Shown one piece after another: positions 23,670 to 37,319 of a stretch of 64,000 nt of DNA. The stretch's first letter is position 1. Each line of letters begins with the position of its first letter. The notes beneath the pieces are model-generated. The model saw only the letters and a list, made by a program, of their open reading frames with translations. It was not told the origin of the DNA and did not search any database. Source of the DNA: Hydractinia symbiolongicarpus (taxonomy: Eukaryota; Cnidaria; Hydrozoa; Anthoathecata; Hydractiniidae). The stretch covers positions 746,001 through 810,000 of the forward strand of contig NC_079880.1 of NCBI RefSeq assembly GCF_029227915.1. Direction: 5' to 3'. Made by a program: the position numbers and the translations under genes.

Positions 23670-26600
23670 AGCGATTACACTGGGCGCTGTGGTAGCACTT
23701 CATTTAAGAATTTAGATAAATAAGTCATTCTTTTCTGTGGGACCAATCCTAGCCGTTATCGCGCGCTGAATAAATAGCGACAGTTTCAAAAACTACATTT
23801 CATTGGCTTTCTAACAGTATCAATCCGTTTGAGTTACAACGGTTGAGTCACATATTCCTACCAACATGTATTTCGTGCTATTTTCCGGTATTACTAGGTT
23901 GTATGGCCTTTACCAGTGAAATGATTGACTGTGGGACTTAATTGAACTGATTATGGTCTGTGACCTTAAAAATGTTATAAGTGAGACAAGCGGACTCAAA
24001 GAAATAACATTCTTTTTAATTTGACATGATTGCCCGAACTCAGCGATTACACTGGGCGCTGTGGTAGCGCTTCATTTAAGAATTTAGATAAATTAGTCAT
24101 TCTTAACTGTGGGACCAATCCTAGCCGTTATCGCGCGCTGAAGAAATAGCGACAGTTTCAAAAACTACATTTCATTGACTTTCTAAGAGTATCAATCCGT
24201 TTAAATGACAACGGTTGAGTCACATATTCGTACCAACATGTATTTCGTGATATATTTCAGGTACTACAAGCTTCTATGGCTTTTAACAGTGAAACGATTG
24301 ACTGTGGGACTTAATTGAACTGATTATGGACTGTGACCTTATAAATGTTAAAGTGAGACAATTGGACTCAAAGAAATAACATTCTTTTTAATTTGACATG
24401 ATTGCCGGAACTCAGCGATTACACTGGGCGCTGTGGTAGCGCTTCATTTAAGAATTTAGATAAATTAGTCATTCTTTACTGTGGGACCAATCTTAGCCGT
24501 TATCGCGCGCTGAAGATTTAGCAACAGTTTCAAAAACTACATTTCATTGACCTTTTAACGGTGTCAGTCCTTTTTAGTTACAACGCTTGGGTCACCTATT
24601 CGTACCAACATGTGTTTAGCGATGTTTTTCCGGTACTACTAGCTTGTATGGCTTTTAACAGTAAAACGATTGACTGTGGGACTTAATTGAACTGATTATG
24701 GACTGTGACCTTATAAATGTTAAAGTGAGACAATTGGACTCCAAGAAAAAACATTCTTCCTAATTTGACATGATTGCCGAAACACAGCCATTACACTGAG
24801 CGCTGTGGTAGCGCTTCAATTAAAAATTAACATAAAAAAGTCATTCTTTACTGTGGGACCAATCTTAGCCGTTATCGCGTCCTGAAGAATTAGCGACAGT
24901 TTCAAAAACTACATTTCATTGACTTTTTAACGATGTCAGTCCATTTGAGTTACAACGGTTGGGTCACATATTCGTACCAACATGGATTTAGCGATTTTTT
25001 TTATATTACTAGGTTGCATCGCTTTTAACAGTGAAACGATTGACTGTGGTACTAAATTGAACTGATTTTGGACTGTGATCTTGTAAATGTTATAAGTGAG
25101 ACAAATGGACTTCAAGAAATATCATTCTTCTTAATTTGAAATGATTGCCGAAACTCAGCGATTGCACTGGGCGCTGTGGTAGCGCTTCAATTAAAAATTA
25201 AGATTAAAAAGTCATTTTTTACTGCGGGACCAATCCTAGCCGTTATCACGCGCTGAAGAAATAGCGACAGTTTCGAAAATTACATTTCATTGACATTTTA
25301 ACGGTGTCAATCCGTATTAGTTACAATGGTTGGGTCACCTATTCGTACCAACATGTGTTTAGCGATATTTTTCTGATATTACTAGGTTGCATCGCTTTTA
25401 ACAATGAAACGATTGACTGTGGGACTTAATTGAACTAACTTTGGACTGTGACCTGATAAATGTGATAAATGAGACAATTGGACTCCAAGAAATAACATTC
25501 TTCTTAATTTGACGGGATTTCTGGAACTCAGCGATTACACTGGGCAATGTGGTAGCGCTTTATTTAAAAATTTATATAAATAAGTCTTTCTTCACTGTGG
25601 GACCAATCCTAGCCGTTATCGCGCGCTGAAAAAATATCGACAGTTTCAAAAACTAAATTTCATTGACTTTATAACGGTGTCAGTCCGTTTGAGTTACAAC
25701 GGTTGGGTCACATATTCGTACCAACATGTATTTAGCGATATTTTTCCGATATTACTATGTTGCATCGCTTTTAACAATGAAACGATTGACTGTGGGACTT
25801 AATTTAACAAACTTTAGACTGTGACCTAATAAATGTGATAAATGAGAAAATTGGACTCCAAGAAATAACATTTTTCTTAATTTGACGGGATTACCGGAAC
25901 TCAGCGATTACACGGGGCGCTGCGGTAGCGCTTCATTTAAAAATAAAGATAAAAAAGTCATTCTTTACTGTGGGACCAATCCTAGCCGTTATCGCGCGCT
26001 GAAGAATTATCGACAGTTTCAAAAACTACATTTCATTGACTTTATAACGGTGTCAGTCCGTTTGAGTTGCAACGGTTGGGTCACATATTCGTACCAACAT
26101 GTATTTAGCGATATTTTTTGATAATACTAGGTTGCATCGCTTTTAACAGTGAAACGATTGACTATGGTACTAAATTGAACTGATTTTGGACTGTGACCTT
26201 ATTAAGTTATAAGTGAGACAAGTGGACTCCAAGAAATAGCATTCTTCTTAATTTGAAATGATTGTCGAAACTTAGCGATTGCACTGGGTGCTGTGGTAGC
26301 GCTTCAATTAAAAATTAAGATAAAAAAAGTGATTTTTTACTGCGGGACCAATCCTAGCCGTTATCGCGCGCTGAAGAAATAGCGACAGTTTCAAAAACTA
26401 CATTTCATTGACTTTTTAACGGTGTCAGTCCGTTTGAGTTACAACGGTTGGGTCACCTATTCGTACCAACATGTGTTTAGCGATGTTTTTTGATATTACT
26501 AGGTTGCATCGCTTTTAACAATGAAACGATTGACTGTGGGACTTAATTGAACAAAACTTGCACTACGACCTAATAAATGTGATAAATGAGAAAATTGGAC

Positions 26601-27189
26601 TCCAAGAAATAACATTCTTCTCAACTTGACATGATTGCCGAACCTCAGCGATTACACTGGGCGCTGTGGTAGCACTTCATTTAAGAATTTAGATAAATAA
26701 TTCATTCTTTACTGTGGGACCAATCCTAGCCGTTATCGCGCGCTGAATAAATAGCGACAGTTTCACAAACTACATTTCATTGGCTTTCTAACAGTATCAA
26801 TCCGTTTGAGTTACAACGGTTGAGTTACATATTCGTACCAACATGTATTTCGTGATATTTTTCCGGTACTACTAGCTTGTAGGGCTTTTAACAGTGAAAC
26901 GATTGACTGTGGGACTTAATTGAACTGATTATGGACTGTGACCTTATAAATGTTAAAGTGAGACAATTGGACTCCAAAAAAAAACATTCTTCCTAATTTG
27001 ACATGATTGCCCAAACACAGCGATTACACTGGGCGCTGTGGTAGCGCTTTAATTAAAAATTAACATAAAAAAGTCATTCTTTACTGTGGGACCAATCTTA
27101 GCCGTTATCGCGCGCTGAAGATTTAGCGACAGTTTCAAAAACTACATTTCATTGACTTTTTAACGGTGTCAGTCCTTTTTAGTTACAAC

Positions 27190-27835
27190 GCTTGGGTCAC
27201 CTATTCGTACCAACATGTGTTTAGCGATATTTTTCCGGTACTACTAGTTTGTATGGCTTTTAACAGTGAAACGATTGACTGTGGGACTTTATTGAACTGA
27301 TTATGGACTGTGATCTTATAAATGTTAAAGTGAGACAATTGGACTCCAAGAAAAAACATTCTTCCTAATTTGACATGATTGCCGAAACACAGCGATTACA
27401 CTGGGCGCTGTGGTAGCGCTTCAATTAAAAATTAACATAAAAAAGTCATTCTTTACTGTGGGACTAATCTTAGCCGTTATCGCGCGCTGAAGAATTAGAG
27501 ACAGTTTCAAAAACTACATTTCATTGACTTTTTAACGGTGTCAGTCCTTTTTAGTTACAACGCTTGGGTCACCTATTCGTACCAACATGTGTTTAGCGAT
27601 ATTTTTCCGGTACTACTAGTTTGTATGGCTTTTAACAGTGAAACGATTGACTGTGGGACTTTATTGAACTGATTATGGACTGTGATCTTATAAATGTTAA
27701 AGTGAGACAATTGGACTCCAAGAAAAAACATTCTTCCTAATTTGACATGATTGCCGAAACACAGCGATTACACTGGGCGCTGTGGTAGCGCTTCAATTAA
27801 AAATTAACATAAAAAAGTCATTCTTTACTGTGGGA
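27190..27835. repeat. Single-unit near-identical tandem copies (offset ~372 bp)
   Basis: Adjacent units share GACTAATCTTAGCC, CCTTTTTAGTTACAACGCTTGG, TACTACTAGTTTG and GGGACTTTATTG at a 372-bp spacing (GGGACTTT at 27283 and 27655). They are far closer to each other than to most other units. This indicates a recent one-unit duplication inside a region otherwise built from multi-unit blocks. Confidence 0.7.
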
Positions 27836-30800
27836 CTAATCTTAGCCGTTATCGCGCCCTGAAGAATTAGCCACAGTTTCAAAAACTACATTTCACTGAC
27901 TTTTTAACGGTGTCAGTCCATTTGAGTTACAACGGTTGGGTCACATATTCGTACCAACATGTATTTAGCGATATTTTTCTGATATTACTATGTTGCATCG
28001 CTTTTAACAATGAAACGATTGACTGTGGGACATAATTTAACAAACTTTAGACTGTGACCTAATAAATGTGATAAATGAGAAAATTGGACTCCAAGAAATA
28101 ACATTCTTCTTAATTTGACGGGATTTCCGGAACTCAGCGATTACACTGGGCGCTGTGGTAGCGCTTTATTTAAACATTTATTTAAATAAGTCATTCTTCA
28201 CTGTTGGACCAATCTTAGCCGTTATCGCGCGCTGAAGAAATATCGACAGTTTCAAAAACTACATTTCATTGACTTTTTAACGGTGTCAGTCCATTTGAGT
28301 TACAACGCTTGGGTCACCTATTCGTACAAACATGTATTTAGCGATATTTTTCCGGTACTACTAGCTTGTATGGCTTTTAACAGTGAAACGATTGACTGTG
28401 GGACTTAATTGAACTGATTATGGACTGTGATCTTATAAATGTTAAAGTGAGACAATTGGACTCCAAGAAAAAACATTCTTCCTAATTTGACATGATTGCC
28501 GAAACACAGCGATTACACTGGGCGCTGTGGTAGCGCTTCAATTAAAAATTAACATAAAAAAGTCATTCTTTACTGTGGGACCCATCTTAGCCGTTATCGC
28601 GCCCTGAAGAATTAGCGACAGTTTCAAAAACTACATTTCATTGACTTTTTAACGGTGTCAGTCCATTTGAGTTACAACGGTCGGGTCACATTTTCGTACC
28701 AACATGGATTTAGCGATTTTTTTATATTACTAGGTTGGATCGCTTTTAACAGTGAAACGATTGAATGTGGTACTAAATTGAACTGATTTTGGACTGTGAT
28801 CTTGTAAATGTTATAAGTGAGACAAATGGACTTCAAGAAATATCATACTTCTTAATTTGAAGTGATTGCCGAAACTCAGCGATTGCACTGGGCGCTGTGG
28901 TAGCGCTTCAATTTAAAATTAAGATTAAAAAGTCATTTTTTACTGTGGGACCCATCTTAGCCGTTATCGCGCCCTGAAGAATTAGCGACAGTTTCAAAAA
29001 CTACATTTCATTGACTTTTTAGCGGTGTCAGTCCATTTGAGTTACAACGGTTGGGTCACATATTCGTACCAACATGGATTTAGCGATTTTTTTATATTAC
29101 TAGGTTGGATCGCTTTTAACAGTGAAACGATTGAATGTGGTACTAAATTGAACTGATTTTGGACTGTGATCTTGTAAATGTTATAAGTGAGACAAATGGA
29201 CTTCAAGAAATATCATACTTCTTAATTTGAAGTGATTGCCGAAACTCAGCGATTGCACTGGGCGCTGTGGTAGCGCTTCAATTTAAAATTAAGATTAAAA
29301 AGTCATTTTTTACTGCGGGACCAATCCTAGCCGTTATCACGCGCTGAAGAAATAGCGACAGTTTCGAAAATTACATTTCATTGACTTTTTACCGGTGTCA
29401 ATCCGTATTAGTTACAATGGTTGGGTCACCTATTCGTACCAATATGTGTTTAGCGATATTTTTCTGATATTACTAGGTTGCATCGCTTTTAACAATGAAA
29501 CGATTGACTGTGGGACTTAATTGAACTAACTTTGGACTGTGACCTGATAAATGTGATAAATGAGACAATTGGACTCCAAGAAATAACATTCTTCTTAATT
29601 TGACGGGATTTCCGGAACTCAGCGATTACACTGGGCGCTGTGGTAGCGCTTTATTTAAACATTTATATAAATAAGTCATTCTTCACTGTGGGACCAATCT
29701 TAGCCGTTATCGCGCGCTGAAGAAATATCGACAGTCTCAAAAACTAAATTTCATTGACTTTCTAACGGTGTCAGTCCGTTTGAGTTACAACGGTTGGGTC
29801 ACATATTCGTACCAACATGTATTTAGCGATATTTTTCTGATATTACTATGTTGCATCGCTTTTAACAATAAAACGATTGACTGTGGGACTTAATTGAACT
29901 AACTTTAGACTGTGACCTGATAAATGTGATAAATAAGACAACTGGACTCCAAGAAATAATATTCTTCTTAATTTGACGGGATTGCCGGAACTCAGCGATT
30001 ACACGGGGCGCTGTGGTAGCGCTTCATTTAAAAATTTAGATAAATAAGTCATTCTTTACTGTAGGACCAATCCTATCCGTTATCGCGCGCTGAAGAAATA
30101 GCGACAGTTTCAAAAACTACATTTCATTGACTTTCTAAGAGTATCAATCCGTTTGAGTTACAACGGTTGTGTCACATATTCGTACCAACATGTATTTCGT
30201 GATATTTTTCCGGTACTACTAGCTTGTATGTCTTTTAACAGTGAAACGATTGACTGTGGGACTTAATTGAACTGATTATGGACTGTGACCTTATAAATGT
30301 TAAAGTGAGACAATTGGACTCCAAAAAAAAACATTCTTCCTAATTTGACATGATTGCCGAAACACAGCGATTGCACTGGGTGCTGTGGTAGCGCTTCAAT
30401 TAAAAATTAAGATAAAAAAAGTGATTTTTTACTGCGGGACCAATCCTAGCCGTTATCGCGCGCTGAAGAAATAGCGACAGTTTCAAAAACTACATTTCAT
30501 TGACTTTTTAACGGTGTCAGTCCGTTTGAGTTACAACGGTTGGGTCACCTATTCGTACCAACATGTGTTTAGCGATGTTTTTTTATATTACTAGGTTGCA
30601 TAGCTTTTAACAATGAAACGATTGACTGTGGGACTTAATTGAACAAAACTTGCACTACGACCTAATAAATGTGATAAATGAGAAAATTGGACTCCAAGAA
30701 ATAACATTCTTCTCAACTTGACATGATTGCCGAACCTCAGCGATTACACTGGGCGCTGTGGTAGCACTTCATTTAAGAATTTAGATAAATAAGTCATTCT

Positions 30801-33800
30801 TTACTGTGGGACCAATCTTAGCCGTTATCGCGCGCTGAAGATTTAGCGACAGTTTCAAAAACTACATTTCATTGACTTTTTAACGGTGTCAGTCCTTTTT
30901 AGTTACAACGCTTGGGTCACCTATTCGTACCAACATGTGTTTAGCGATATTTTTCCGGTACTACTAGTTTGTATGGCTTTTAACAGTGAAACGATTGACT
31001 GTGGGACTTTATTGAACTGATTATGGACTGTGATCTTATAAATGTTAAAGTGAGACAATTGGACTCCAAAAAAAAACATTCTTCCTAATTTGACATGATT
31101 GCCGAAACACAGCGATTACACTGGGCGCTGTGGTAGCGCTTCAATTAAAAATTAACATAAAAAAGTCATTCTTTACTGTGGGACTAATCTTAGCCGTTAT
31201 CGCGCCCTGAAGAATTAGCCACAGTTTCAAAAACTACATTTCACTGACTTTTTAACGGTGTCAGTCCATTTGAGTTACAACGGTTGGGTCACATATTCGT
31301 ACCAACATGTATTTAGCGATATTTTTCTGATATTACTATGTTGCATCGCTTTTAACAATGAAACGATTGACTGTGGGACATAATTTAACAAACTTCAGAC
31401 TGTGACCTAATAAATGTGATAAATGAGAAAATTGGACTCCAAGAAATAACATTCTTCTTAATTTGACGGGATTTCCGGAACTCAGCGATTACACTGGGCG
31501 CTGTGGTAGCGCTTTATTTAAACATTTATATAAATAAGTCATTCTTCACTGTGGGACCAATCTTAGCCGTTATCGCGCGCTGAAGAAATATCGACAGTTT
31601 CAAAAACTAAATTTCATTGACTTTCTAACGGTGTCAGTCCGTTTGAGTTACAACGGTTGGGTCACATATTCGTACCAACATGTATTTAGCGATATTTTTC
31701 TGATATTACTATGTTGCATCGCTTTTAACAATAAAACGATTGACTGTGGGACTTAATTGAACTAACTTTAGACTGTGACCTGATAAATGTGATAAATAAG
31801 ACAACTGGACTCCAAGAAATAATATTCTTCTTAATTTGACGGTATTGCCGGAACTCAGCGATTACACGGGGCGCTGTGGTAGCGCTTCATTTAAAAATTT
31901 AGATAAATAAGTCATTCTTTACTGTAGGACCAATCCTATCCGTTATCGCGCGCTGAAGAAATAGCGACAGTTTCAAAAACTACATTTCATTGACTTTCTA
32001 AGAGTATCAATCCGTTTGAGTTACAACGGTTGAGTCACATATTCGTACCAACATGTATATCGTGATATTTTTCCGGTACTACTAGCTTGTATGGCTTTTA
32101 ACAGTGAAACGATTGACTGTGGGACTTAATTGAACTGATTATGGACTGTGACCTTATAAATGTTAAAGTGAGACAATTGGACTCCAAAAAAAAACATTCT
32201 TCCTAATTTGACATGATTGCCGAAACACAGCGATTACACTGGGCGCTGTGGTAGCGCTTCATTTAAGAATTTAGATAAATTAGTCATTCTTAACTGTGGG
32301 ACCAATCCTAGCCGTTATCGCGCGCTGAAGAAATAGCGACAGTTTCAAAAACTACATTTCATTGACTTTCTAAGAGTATCAATCCGTTTGAGTTACAACG
32401 GTTGAGTCACATATTCGTACCAACATGTATTTCGTGATATTTTTCCGGTACTACTAGCTTGTATGGCTTTTAACAGTGAAACGATTGACTGTGGGACTTA
32501 ATTGAACTGATTATGGACTGTGACCTTATAAATGTTAAAGTGAGACAATTGGACTCCAAAAAAAAACATTCTTCCTAATTTGACATGATTGCCGAAACAC
32601 AGCGATTACACTGGGCGCTGTGGTAGCGCTTTAATTAAAAATTAACATAAAAAAGTCATTCTTTACTGTGGGACCAATCTTAGCCGTTATCGCGCGCTGA
32701 AGATTTAGCGACAGTTTCAAAAACTACATTTCATTGACTTTTTAACGGTGTCAGTCCTTTTTAGTTACAACGCTTGGGTCACCTATTCGTACCAACATGT
32801 GTTTAGCGATATTTTTCCGGTACTACTAGTTTGTCTGGCTTTTAACAGTGAAACGATTGACTGTGGGACTTTATTGAACTGATTATGGACTGTGATCTTA
32901 TAAATGTTAAAGTGAGACAATTGGACTCCAAGAAAAAACATTCTTCCTAATTTGACATGATTGCCGAAACACAGCGATTACACTGGGCGCTGTGGTAGCG
33001 CTTCAATTAAAAATTAACATAAAAAAGTCATTCTTTACTGTGGGACCAATCTTAGCCGTTATCGCGCGCTGAAGATTTAGCGACAGTTTCAAAAACTACA
33101 TTTCATTGACTTTTTAACGGTGTCAGTCCTTTTTAGTTACAACGCTTGGGTCACCTATTCGTACCAACATGTGTTTAGCGATATTTTTCCGGTACTACTA
33201 GCTTGTATGGCTTTTAACAGTGAAACGATTGACTGTGGGACTTAATTGAACTGGTTATGGACTGTGACCTTATAAATGTTAAAGTGAGACAATTGGACTC
33301 CAAAAAAAAAACATTCTTCCTAATTTGACATGATTGCCGAAACACAGCGATTACACTGGGCGCTGTGGTAGCGCTGCAATTAAAAATTACCATAAAAAAG
33401 TCATTTTTTACTGTGGGACCAATCTTAGCCGATATCGCGCGCTGAAGATTTAGCGACAGTTTCAAAAACTACATTTCATTGACTTTTTAACGGTGTCAGT
33501 CCATTTGAATTACAACGGTTGGGTCACATATTCGTACCAACATGGATTTAGCGATTTTTTTTATATTACTAGGTTGCATCGCTTTTAACAGTGAAACGAT
33601 TGACTGTGGTACTAAATTGAACTGATTTTGGACTGTGATCTTGTAAATGTTATAAGTGAGACAAATGGACTTCAAGAAATATCATTCTTCTTAATTTGAA
33701 ATGATTGCCGAAACACAGCGCTTGCACTGGGCGCTGTGGTAGCGCTTCAATTAAAAATTAACATAAAAAAGTCATTATTTACTGTGGGACCAATCTTAGC

Positions 33801-36800
33801 CGTTATCGCGCCCTGAAGAATTAGCGACAGTTTCAAAAACTACATTTCATTGACTTTTTAACGGTGTCAGTCCATTTGAGTTACAACGGTTGGGTCACAT
33901 ATTCGTACCAACATGGATTTAGCGATTTTTTTATATTACTAGGTTGGATCGCTTTTAACAGTGAAACGATTGAATGTGGTACTAAATTGAACTGATTTTG
34001 GACTGTGATCTTGTAAATGTTATAAGTGAGACAAATGGACTTCAAGAAATATCATACTTATTAATTTGAAGTGATTGCCGAAACTCAGCGATTGCACTGG
34101 GCGCTGTGGTAGCGCTTCAATTTAAAATTAAGATTAAAAAGTCATTTTTTACTGCGGGACCAATCCTAGCCGTTATCACGCGCTGAAGAAATAGCGACAG
34201 TTTCGAAAATTACATTTCATTGACTTTTTAACGGTGTCAATCCGTATTAGTTACAATGGTTGGGTCACCTATTCGTACCAACATGTGTTTAGCGATATTT
34301 TTCTAATATTACTAGGTTGCATCGCTTTTAACAATGAAACGATTGACTGTGGGACTTAATTGAACTAACTTTGGACTGTGACCTGATAAATGTGATAAAT
34401 GAGACAATTGGACTCCAAGAAATAACATTCTTCTTAATTTGACGGGATTTCCGGAACTCAGCGATTACACTGGGCGCTGTGGTAGCGCTTTATTTAAACA
34501 TTTATATAAATAAGTCATTCTTCACTGTGGGACCAATCCTAGCCGTTATCGCGCGCTGAAGAAATATCGACAGTTTCAAAAACTAAATTTCATTGACTTT
34601 CTAACGGTGTCAGTCCGTTTGAGTTACAACGGTTGGGTCACATATTCGTACCAACATGTATTTAGCGATATTTTTCTGATATTACTATGTTGCATCGCTT
34701 TTAACAATAAAACGATTGACTGTGGGACTTAATTGAACTAACTTTAGACTGTGACCTGATAAATGGGATAAATAAGACAACTGGACTCCAAGAAATAATA
34801 TTCTTCTTAATTTGACGGGATTGCCGGAACTCAGCGATTACACGGGGCGCTGTGGTAGCGCTTCATTTAAAAATTTAGATAAATAAGTCATTCTTTACTG
34901 TAGGACCAATCCTATCCGTTATCGCGCGCTGAAGAAATAGCGACAGTTTCAAAAACTACATTTCATTGACTTTCTAAGAGTATCAATCCGTTTGAGTTAC
35001 AACGGTTGAGTCACATATTCGTACCAACATGTATTTCGTGATATTTTTCCGGTACTACTAGCTTGTATGGCTTTTAACAGTGAAACGATTGACTGTGGGA
35101 CTTAATTGAACTGATTATGGACTGTGACCTTATAAATGTTAAAGTGAGACAATTGGACTCCAAAAAAAAACATTCTTCCTAATTTGACATGATTGCCGAA
35201 ACACAGCGATTACACTGGGCGCTGTGGTAGCGCTTCATTTAAGAATTTAGATAAATTAGTCATTCTTAACTGTGGGACCAATCCTAGCCGTTATCGCGCG
35301 CTGAAGAAATAGCGACAGTTTCAAAAACTACATTTCATTGACTTTCTAAGAGTATCAATCCGTTTGAGTTACAACGGTTGAGTCACATATTCGTACCAAC
35401 ATGTATTTCGTGATATTTTTCCGGTACTACTAGCTTGTATGGCTTTTAACAGTGAAACGATTGACTGTGGGACTTAATTGAACTGATTATGGACTGTGAC
35501 CTTATAAATGTTAAAGTGAGACAATTGGACCCAAAAAAAAAACATTCTTCCTAATTTGACATGATTGCCGAAACACAGCGATTACACTGGGCGCTGTGGT
35601 AGCGCTTTAATTAAAAATTAACATAAAAAAGTCATTCTTTACTGTGGGACCAATCTTAGCCGTTATCGCGCGCTGAAGATTTAGCGACAGTTTCAAAAAC
35701 TACATTTCATTGACTTTTTAACGGTGTCAGTCCTTTTTAGTTACAACGCTTGGGTCACCTATTCGTACCAACATGTGTTTAGCGATATTTTTCCGGTACT
35801 ACTAGTTTGTATGGCTTTTAACAGTGAAACGATTGACTGTGGGACTTTATTGAACTGATTATGGACTGTGATCTTATAAATGTTAAAGTGAGACAATTGG
35901 ACTCCAAGAAAAAACATTCTTCCTAATTTGACATGATTGCCGAAACACAGCGATTACACTGGGCGCTGTGGTAGCGCTTCAATTAAAAATTAACATAAAA
36001 AAGTCATTCTTTACTGTGGGACTAATCTTAGCCGTTATCGCGCCCTGAAGAATTAGCGACAGTTTCAAAAACTACATTTCATTGACTTTTTACCGGTGTC
36101 AGTCCATTTGAGTTACAACGGTTGGGTCACATATTCGTACCAACATGTATTTAGCGATATTTTTCTGATATTACTATGTTGCATCGCTTTTAACAATGAA
36201 ACGATTGACTGTGGGACATAATTTAACAAACTTTAGACTGTGACCTAATAAATGTGATAAATGAGAAAATTGGACTCCAAGAAATAACATTCTTCTTAAT
36301 TTGATGGGATTTCCGGAACTCAGCGATTACACTGGGCGCTGTGGTAGCACTTTATTTAAACATTTATATAAATAAGTCATTCTTCACTGTGGGACCAATC
36401 TTAGCCGTTATCGCGCGCTGAATAAATAGCGACAGTTTCAAAAACCACATTTCATTGGCTTTCTAACAGTATCAATCCGTTTGAGTTACAACGGTTGAGT
36501 CACAAATTCGTACCAACATGTATTTCGTGATATTTTTCCGGTACTACTAGCTTGTATGGGTTTTAACAGTGAAACGATTGACTGTGGGACTTAATTGAAC
36601 TGATTATGGACTGTGACCTTATAAATGTTAAAGTGAGACAATTGGACTCCAAAAAAAAATATTCTTCCTAATTTGACATGATTGCCGAAACACAGCGATT
36701 ACACTGGGCGCTGTGGTAGCGCTTCAATTAAAAATTAACATAAAAAAGTCATTCTTTACTGTGGGACCAATCTTAGCCGTTATCGCGCGCTGAAGATTTA

Positions 36801-37319
36801 GCGACAGTTTCAAAAACTACATTTCATTGACTTTTTAACGGTGTCAGTCCTTTTTAGTTACAACGCTTGGGTCACCTATTCGTACCAACATGTGTTTAGC
36901 GATGTTTTTTGATATTACTAGGTTGCATCGCTTTTAACAATGAAACGATTGACTGTGGGACGTAATTGAACAAAACTTGCACTACGACCTAATAAATGTG
37001 ATAAATGAGAAAATTGGACTCCAAGAAATAACATTCTTCTCAACTTGACATGATTGCCGAACCTCAGCGATTACACTGGGTGCTGTGGTAGCACTTCATT
37101 TAAGAATTTAGATAAATAAGTCATTCTTTACTGTGGGACCAATCCTAGCCGTTATCGCGCGCTGAATAAATAGCGACAGTTTCAAAAACCACATTTCATT
37201 GGCTTTCTAACAGTATCAATCCGTTTGAGTTACAACGGTTGAGTCACATATTCGTACCAACATGTATTTCGTGATATTTTTCCGGTACTACTAGCTTGTA
37301 TGGCTTTTAACAGTGAAAC

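Noticed and set aside
25882-26121. 79-codon plus-strand open frame in the satellite
   Set aside because: A chance opening in a single unit. The same frame is interrupted in neighbouring units and the protein has no recognisable features.
33214-33465. 83-codon minus-strand open frame in the satellite
   Set aside because: Caused by local variants in one unit, with no support from adjacent units.
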